A model generated the notes under the pieces. It was not told the origin of the DNA and made no database searches. It saw only the letters and a list, made by a program, of their open reading frames with translations. From positions 114,722 through 178,721 of the forward strand of contig JXTB01000167.1 in NCBI GenBank assembly GCA_002914805.1: DNA of 64,000 bases. The letters run 5' to 3'. Of the stretch, positions 57,501 through 64,000 are shown piece after piece. The stretch comes from Parasponia andersonii. Its lineage: Eukaryota > Streptophyta > Magnoliopsida > Rosales > Cannabaceae. Position 1 is the stretch's first letter; each line of letters starts with the position of its first letter. A program made the position numbers and the translations under genes.

Positions 57501-58343
57501 ATCATCCATAAAAGTCTGGTTAGCACAACAATTTGATATGAAGGACTTATGTGAAGTTTGTTATGTTCATAGAATACAAATTCTACGAGATAGAAAGAAC
57601 AAATGTATAGTTTTATCATAAGCTTCATATATAGACAAAATACTAGTAAGGTTTGTAATGCATAATTCCAAGAAAGGTTTAATACTTTTTTTAAAAGAAT
57701 TACTCTGTCTAACAAGAATTCCTCTAAGACAGATGCAAAGAAAGAATAAATGAGAAATGCTCTTTATACTTCGGCACTGGGAAGTCTCGTGTTTACCATG
57801 CTTTATATAAGACTAGATATTTGTTATGTTATTGTGATTGTAAGTCGTTACCAATCTAATTGAAAACTTGAACATTGGGATGCAGTCAAGCATATTCTAA
57901 AGTATATTCAGAGAACTAGAAATTACATGCATGTATATTCTAGAGAAGTTCTTACACCTGTTAGATATACTAATTCGAATTTTAAATCTGATATAAACTC
58001 TAGAAAATCAGCCTTTAGTTCAATCTTTACCCTTGGTGGTAGAGCCATTATATGGAGGAGTATCAAGCAATCTTGTGTTATTGATTCAACCATAGAGACC
58101 GAATATATGGAATCTTCTGAAGTAACTAAAGAGGTGGTCTAGCTTCATAATTTCATTATGGATCTTGAGGTAGTATCTGGAGCACAATCACCTATAACAC
58201 TCTAGTATAACAATAGTAGAGTAGTTGCTAACTCTAGAGAACCCAAAAGCCGCAAGAAGGGAAAACACATAGAAAGGAAATATCATGTACTAAGAGAAAT
58301 TGTTCAAAAAGAAGACATGATCAAATCTTTAGTTACTAAATCT
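54513..58343 (+). pseudogene. Copia gag-pol
   Basis: Polyprotein remnant in Ty1/copia order. Gag starts at ATG 54513 (MALNLLSILVTQNKLDGENY) and is soon stopped. A duplicated AAGTGGGTTCTCAC (54587 and 54610) breaks it further. Knuckle remnant FHFCKYRH near 55258. Protease region around 55390-55560. Integrase 55810-56460: LHHINIKRIQRLVNDRPLSS, FITFMDDYYRFGYVL, LRSDGGGEYL and GVAERRNRTLFDIVRSML. The frame 56463-56855 covers the integrase tail and linker (HIHIWGYPVYVLKGKVTKLE). RT: LDYNIVQMDVKIAFLNGNLD (57180-57240) and catalytic YVDD at 57457-57468. RNase H: KYIQRTRNYMHVYSREVL, WRSIKQSCVIDSTIETEYME (to 58140), HIERKYHVLREIV. Dozens of stops; the YVDD is retained. The copia sublineage is not assigned. 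Confidence 0.88.
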
Positions 58344-58574
58344 TGTTAATAAATTCCATGTCATGAATTTCAATTTTATTTATATCCAATTGATATACAT
58401 GTGATGGGTATGTTTATCTTATGCAAACTTCTAAAAAATTATGAGACATGTAATGATTAATAAAGAATGTTTTGTAGGATGAGTTTACATGTGGGAGACA
58501 TTATATTCTTTATTCCATTATGTCTAAATTAAACTATTTGCATTCTGCATATGTAAGATGGAATACTTTAGTAT
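58344..58574 (+). repeat. Copia 3' LTR, truncated by the family D insertion
   Basis: Starts TGTTAATAAATTCC and runs to ATACTTTAGTAT. It matches 36485-36706 plus 47097 onward and thereby shows the empty site GATGGAATACTTTA (58558-58570) of the Athila-type insertion. The purine tract that should precede it is not recognisable. Confidence 0.8.
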
Positions 58575-59850
58575 TGACGAACGATTAATTCACTCACAAG
58601 TCAAGTATCATTCCACTCAAATAATAGTAAGTTTTGAAGTATTTTTCTTGGTTTGATGTGCTTTCATTTTGTTTTTGTAGTTCTTATGAATAAATTAGAA
58701 TCAAGGAATATTGGTGATAAATATGGATATTTCAATCACGTGAGACAAAATTTATGTTTGATACGAACATAATTAAATGAAAATCAGGCAAAATGGAGCT
58801 GAAACAAGGAAGTGGTGCCCCCAAGAAGAGAAGTTATAATGCAGAGTTCCAGAGCCGAGAGCACCACAGCACTACCTGGAAATCAGACTTTCAGAGGCTA
58901 GAGTGTCATGGTGCTTAATAGGGAGTGCTGCAGCACTACCCAAAATCCTAAATAGGGTTTTTAGCAATTTTTAGAGCCAGTCTAGAATCTTGATGCCATT
59001 TGATGGAATGGTTGATATTCTACATGGCCTAGCTCAACTTCGAGTCCTTTAAATACACTCTTAAGCCTCCATTTGAGGTGTAGAGAGGAGGAGAGAAAAG
59101 ACAAGAAAGAGAGCTCAAAATTTCTAGGGAGAGGATTTCTTTGGAGCTAAAATTTTAAGAGGAAGCTTGAGAGAGTTGCTTGAAGAATTCAAGGTTTGAA
59201 ATTCTATCTTTAAAAAAGAGTTTCTTGCACCCTAGTCTCATTTGAATTTTGTATTATACTTAATTATTGAATATGTTAGATATATGATATTCTTCTTGAG
59301 ATTAGTGTTGGATTCTTCGATGTTGAATTAAATTATATATACTTTGGGTTTGATGTATCTTAAACTAGGATTCTATATCTTGATTTTTAATACATTCTTT
59401 GATGTTGTTCTTGAATTTATTTATACTATTCTATGCTTAATGCTTCTCAATGAATTAGCTACTACTTAGATTATTTGGTTTCTAGAATTTGACACTAGAG
59501 AAAAGGAATTTAAAAAATATCAGTAGGATAGTATAATCTAGGATTTTATAGAGTTTGAGAGAACCTATAATTCCTTTGAAGCTATGATCAAAGAACCATT
59601 GAACGTAATAAATTCTTAACTTCTAGGTTTGGAATAGAGATGTTGAATCTTGGATTTAGGAATGATTTCACTCAGCACTCGAGAGAGGGAGAAGAAATAT
59701 CTTCATGCTCTTTGTTTATAAACTAGGAATAATTGACTGGTATGAAATTGGTGATCAAAAGACATAGTTCATAAGACATAGTTGATAGTCAAATGAATTC
59801 AATCTCCTAGCATATTTGTGCATAGAGTTTCCAAATTTTATTAATGAAAA
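58575..59850 (+). repeat. Family D 5' LTR, 3' end deleted
   Basis: Collinear with 63442-64000 (ATTAATTC..ACAAGTCAAGT, TTAGTTCTTATGAATAAAT, GTTCCAGAG(C/T)CGAGAGCAC, TTAAGCCTCCAT) and, further in, with the minus-strand LTR 9959-11408 up to GAATTCAATCTCCTAGCATA near 59800-59830. Similarity stops near 59840. Palindrome cluster 58815-58945. Confidence 0.8.
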
Positions 59851-60391
59851 TCATATGAGAGGTTCTTGACTTTCATCCCTTTGTCTTATTTCTTATCTTT
59901 TGTTTCAAAAAAAAGTAAAAAAAAAAATCAGTAAGTTTTTGGTGGAGTGTTAGTAGAAGAGAAATTTAGTTGAAAATAAGTGTAAGAGTGCTATTTGGTG
60001 TACCTGTGAATAACTCTACATTGGTCTTAGATAAATGTGCTTGATGGTGATTTGAAGCTAAAGTTTTTCCAAAACTATCTTACCTTTGCCAAAGCCGATA
60101 ATACAAGTTTAATACAAGACCTTTTGATCTTTGATGACACACTAACATACATTTATAGAGAGCAACATGAAAAATGGGCATATAGTAGTTCCAAATTGCA
60201 TCATATAGAGATCTTTCATTGCATATCGAAATACATAAGTCTATCTGAAATTCATTTTGTTAAGTGATATTGATTTTGCAGACACTTACATATTAAGAGT
60301 CTTGAGTAGAGTTAAATTGATGCTTGAAGTTAAAAATTGAGATAGTCTTAATGTTTGCATTTCAATTGAGCTTAGAATATTTCGTGACTAC
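59851..60391 (+). other. Family D internal remnant
   Basis: A 76-codon open frame at 60037-60267 (MLDGDLKLKFFQNYLTFAKA) has no motif I recognise. The rest is AT-rich text. It ends with ACTAC, the left TSD copy of the nested solo LTR. The internal region resumes at 63294. Confidence 0.5.
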
Positions 60392-63288
60392 TATAACATC
60401 CCCTAGTTTAACTATATTATCATATACAGTCAAACTATGAAGTATTATTCTTTGTTCTATCATATCTTCTGTTTTGATAAAAAGGTGGGCAATTTTGAAC
60501 TTTCTAAAACCTTCAAACAAAATGTACAACCAAAAGAGGTTTTCACCAGTCTATTTTGCCATCAGCAGTAGTATTTACATTACACCAAAATATCTCAAAA
60601 CAAAAATATCACCCACAGGTCAAGCTCGTCTACATCTGTATGATCATAGCGACAAAAGACAAACCAGACAACTAGCTAGTCAATACCAAAATGTGCCTCC
60701 TCATCTGCATCGCAAGACTAAAATGAGCTAATGCTTAGAAAGTAAAAACTATGCATGCTTATGAATGCTTTAAAATCTCATAAAGTTCTCATTGTACCCT
60801 TTTCTTTCTTAAACATTTGACTCTATGTATTTTCCTTAACAATAATTCTTAGTTGGGCCTCTTAGCACATTGCTTGTCCCGTAAGTCGATAGGCCGTGAT
60901 AACATTGGGCGGAAACTCTGGCCAAGAGTAAAAATAAAGTGTGACTATCGTGTGAGGATTTTGAAAACTCCTTCTCTCATCAAAGGGGCATCCCATACTG
61001 TGCTAATATTCTCCTACTTTAACGAGACATATCATAAGATCTGCAAATCCCGCTTTAACGGGAGAGTCTGCATAAACACACTTACCTATCCAGCTCTGAC
61101 AAACTAGCAATTGCCATTAAAACTTATCTTATAAAATTGGTACAATGGTACTCACTTTCAAATACTCTTATAATAAAATTCTCCATTTGCATGCAAGACG
61201 TGCCATGCACATGCCATTTCATAACTTTCAAGAATAAGTAAGTTTCACCTAATTACATCTTCCATAAAGTTCTTGTGATACAGTTGTAAGACTTTACTTA
61301 CCTCGTGTCCTGAATAGGAATTGATAGTGGAAAGAGTTAATATCCTCTAGAGATTGGTATACTAATCACCTATCATAAATTACTATTATTCGAGGTACAT
61401 ATTTTACAAAAAAAGAATGTATTAAGATACTTGAACAAGACCGAAATAACAACTTTCACCAAATTAGGAAACTTGATCTTAAAATTATTCGAAAGAATAT
61501 AAATAACTTAAGGTACTTGGCAGTCAACAACTAGTATTGAAAAAATGTTCAAAAGTATTAAAATATGAATGCTAGTTCATTAGCAAAAAATGGTGCAAAA
61601 TGGCACATAATTTTGTAAAAACTAGTCCATTTGCTCCTAAATTGTGCCATTTTATTTTTAAAACATTTGGACAGCACTCCCCTATTTTTAGGACATTCCC
61701 ACATGATTAAAATCATGGTTTTAGACCTGTAATAACAGTTAACAATCCAATTCCCACATATACACATCAAAGAGGATCATTTGGAATAACCTAAGTGGAC
61801 TTGAATTCCTTTCAATTTTCACAAAGTTTAAACAACTTTTAACACTTGTGTGCCATCACAACCAGCCACCAAATAAGTGTAATAAAAAATAGAATCAATA
61901 AAATATACACTATAAGTTTAAGAAATCAGATTACAAATATGGAAAACTTAATCTACCACACATGAAAACACTTAAATACATAAATAGTAAACTCTGGGGC
62001 CTTAGGTTTAACTTTCATCCTCCACCTAAATTTTATGTTTCTAGCAATATATAAGGGTTCCTAGGACTATTATTCATCAAATAATTGCTTTAGTTTAAGT
62101 GCTGAAACAAAGAAATTAACTACAAATTCAAAATCCTACATAAACCTTACCTTGATTAGTTTGAGCCTTTGCTAGACTTCTTGCCTTCTATCTCCACCAA
62201 ACTAATTCCCAAAGATTAGAAATAGATTTTTAGACTTAAGAAGACCTGAAGAAACCATTATTTAAATGGGAACAAGTAAAGAATTGAAATTAAAGGACAA
62301 GACATAGAAATAAGAACTGAGTAGATTATCTTGACTAGTTTTTGTCTATCTTGTTTTCTAGGACTCCAATTTGAGTTCTACCACTTGGAAACTCTTGGAA
62401 ATATTTGAGGGAAGTTAAGAGAAGTCAAAAAAAGTATTAGAGAGTTTCATGTCGTGGTTGGAGAGAAAGGGAAAGCAAATGACCAGATTTGACCCAAAAT
62501 CAACTCTTAATGGCTAAGAAAAGATATAACTTAAATTCTAAGGGGTATTTTGCGTGTTTTTCACATTACTCTCCATCTGTACAGCTCTAAAACATCCTTA
62601 GCATAGTCACCATATTGCTGGTCACTCCTATACATCCAAGTGTAGCCAAATTTTGTGAATCCTACCTTAGAAAGTGAAAACTAGTCATACTTTGAAAACA
62701 CAAAAAAGAAAGTCAATTAGACTCCAATTAATAATGAAAACATAGTATTAGCACTCAATTATTAGAATGCACAAAAACGACATTATGCGATTAAGCTTAA
62801 TCTAAGCTAGCTTAGTGCAACTAAATACGAATTAGTATCCTGAATGCCACCTCGTGCTTACTTGGAGCCGACAAATAAAATCCTATAAATGAGTCCAAGA
62901 GATTGAATCAAATCTATTTGACATTTAAACACACCGTGAATATGGCTCTGAAATGTGTGAAAATTATATTTTACCGAAAAACTACCATTTGACCAAGTTA
63001 TCAACAAGTACGATCTTAATGCATGTGCACATAGTATTGCTCTTTCATAATTATATTCTTTGTTCTTTTTAGCACACCGAGCTCTCTCTCTCTAAGGGTA
63101 TTAAATCTTTACACTGCATTGGGACACTTCGACAATCATTAGTGTAATAACATGTATATAAATATACATAACTTAATGAATGAGCATGTTATTATGAAAC
63201 TAGTATTAACGACTTCTATATGCCTCATATGCAATTAGAACATGTTTATTATTGGCTTAATATGTATGTGAGAATCTTGGGCACCATA
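60392..63288 (-). repeat. Tekay-family (A) solo LTR, 2897 bp, TSD ACTAC
   Basis: Plus-strand reading TATAACATCC to GGGCACCATA; terminal TG and CA have each changed by one transition. Flanked by ACTAC (60387-60391 and 63289-63293). It aligns with the solo LTR 40161-43141 along its length. It lacks a short stretch near 62695 where the other copy has CTTATGATCCCATATGAC. Frames 60474-60731 and 60853-61107 correspond to 40332-40541 and 40662-40916. Confidence 0.95.
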
Positions 63289-63414
63289 ACTACGGAGACA
63301 CTTGAACGGTTTTTGAATCGATACAAAACTCACACTTTTTCATTTATATCTTTAGTACTTCATTTGTATTTTTCTATTCTTTTTCTTGTCTTTTTTTGCT
63401 TAAGGACAAGCAAA

Positions 63415-63433
63415 TTTTTGAGTCTGGGGATAT
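63415..63433 (+). other. Polypurine tract of the family D element
   Basis: AAGGACAAGC (63402) followed by GAGTCTGGGGATATTAG just before the second LTR. The GGACAA...GGGG arrangement is the one seen in both Athila elements, which suggests that family D derives from an Athila/Tat-like ancestor. Confidence 0.65.
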
Positions 63434-64000
63434 TAGAAAAGTGATTAATTCCCTTACAAGTCAAGTTTCATTCAACTCAAATAATTGTATGTTCTCAAAT
63501 ATTTTTATTGGTTTGATACGCTTTTGTTTTGTTCTTTTAGTTCTTATGAATAAATAAGAATTAAAGAATAATCATGGGACAAACTTTGGGATGAAATTTG
63601 AATCCAATACAAACATAATGCAACAAAAATTAGGAAAAACAGAGCTAAAATGAAGAAGTGGCAGCCCTGGGAAGAAAACCTGTAATGTTGAGTTCCAGAG
63701 TCGAGAGCACTGTGGCATTGTCCAAGTAGTGCCATGGCGCTGCCTAAAAGTCAGACTTCTAAAGGGTAGAGCACTTCAGCGCTTGCCAGGAAGTGCTGCA
63801 GTGCTACATAACATCTAGAAGAGGGTTTTTAACAATTTTTTAGAGCCAATCTGGACCCCTAATCCCATCTAATCGAATGGTTCATATTCTACACGACCTA
63901 GGTCATCTTGGAGCCCCTTAAATACATGCTTAAGCCTCCATATGGGTGTGGAGAGTAGGAAAGAAAACACAAGAAACAAAACTCAAAATTTCTAGAAAGA
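63434..64000 (+). repeat. Family D 3' LTR, cut by window end
   Basis: Collinear with 58583-59160. The exact start is 63434 or 63442 (TGATTAATTCCC). Palindrome cluster 63655-63810. A 63-codon minus frame at 63544-63735 is not a gene. Confidence 0.8.

Larger units (their letters stand above)
36485..64000 (+). mobile_element. Ty1/copia element, outermost layer, 3' end beyond window
   Basis: A single copia element can be rebuilt in order: 5' LTR in three pieces (36485-36706, 47097-47850, 51485-about 52051), primer-binding site 52055-52066, leader, gag-pol 54513-58340 and the first 231 bp of the 3' LTR (58344-58574). The first LTR piece matches the 3' LTR start (TGATAATAAATTCC against TGTTAATAAATTCC, and onward to GATGGAATACTTTA). 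The uninterrupted 3' LTR proves where the Athila-type element entered the 5' LTR. Integrase-before-RT order identifies Ty1/copia. Whether the remaining 3' LTR lies beyond 64000 cannot be seen. Confidence 0.85.
58575..64000 (+). mobile_element. Short non-autonomous LTR element of family D (LARD-like), 3' LTR cut by window end
   Basis: 5' LTR from 58575 (TGACGAACGATTAATTC), internal part of only about 0.7 kb (about 59850-60391 and 63294-63433), a purine tract, and a second LTR from about 63434-63442 that is collinear with the first to 64000. No gag or pol domain. The primer-binding site and the last about 200 bp of the 5' LTR seem deleted compared with the minus-strand copy at 9959-11408. Contains a nested Tekay-family solo LTR. 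It lies inside the copia 3' LTR. Confidence 0.75.

Noticed and set aside
1..64000. tRNA, rRNA, CRISPR or bacterial-type operons
   Set aside because: No cloverleaf, rRNA landmark or regularly spaced repeat array was seen; the short repeats present are LTR, slippage or leader duplications, and the sequence is plant nuclear DNA.

Overview
This window is repeat-rich nuclear DNA from a flowering plant, probably a eudicot. The sequence is AT-rich, it holds Athila, Tat, Tekay-type and Ty1/copia LTR retrotransposons, and one element carries a plant LOG-type coding sequence. I found no intact host gene. Nearly everything is LTR-retrotransposon DNA, in layers of insertion inside insertion, and every polyprotein is broken. 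The nesting can be read directly because most elements still have their 5-bp target-site duplications (TSDs).

Layout. 1-5405: 3' part of a Tekay/Del-type Ty3/gypsy chromovirus (+) with a 2.7-kb LTR. 5430-6430: decayed Tat-type gag/protease fragment (+). 6670-9840: heavily deleted chromovirus (-). 9930-11830: LTR pieces of a family here called D (-). 11850-13881: probably unique host DNA resembling the leader and first intron of a minus-strand gene. 13882-36408: a Tat-lineage Ty3/gypsy element (-), TSD TCTGC, with gag-pol at 30310-35517 and an intron-containing antisense accessory gene (+) split into 14935-16981 and 28735-29474 by a complete Athila element (-, 16982-28734). 36409-36484: 76 bp of host flank. 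36485 to beyond 64000: one Ty1/copia element (+). Its 5' LTR is cut by a second Athila-type element (36707-47091, TSD GAATA) and by a Tekay-family solo LTR (47851-51479, TSD TTTGG). The second Athila is itself cut by another solo LTR (40161-43141, TSD GATTA). The copia 3' LTR is cut at about 58575 by a short non-autonomous element of family D, which contains a third solo LTR (60392-63288, TSD ACTAC).

The strongest lead is in the first Athila. Between integrase and the 3' LTR, where Athila elements usually carry an env-like gene, there are two decayed genes in the same orientation as pol. One is a small basic Cys-rich protein that resembles the nucleic-acid-binding proteins of plant flexiviruses (19 kb side: 20743-21372). 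The other is an intronless, nearly full-length LOG cytokinin-activation enzyme (19870-20492) with its own TATA box and an upstream hairpin. Secondary leads are the promoter-bearing spliced antisense gene of the Tat element, clusters of degenerate GC palindromes shared by LTRs of different families, a chimeric Tekay-family LTR, and a probable assembly artefact: a 0.47-kb duplication joined through a single N at 51007.

Coordinates of domains in decayed regions are approximate. Lineage names rest on motifs and structure read by eye, not on database searches.
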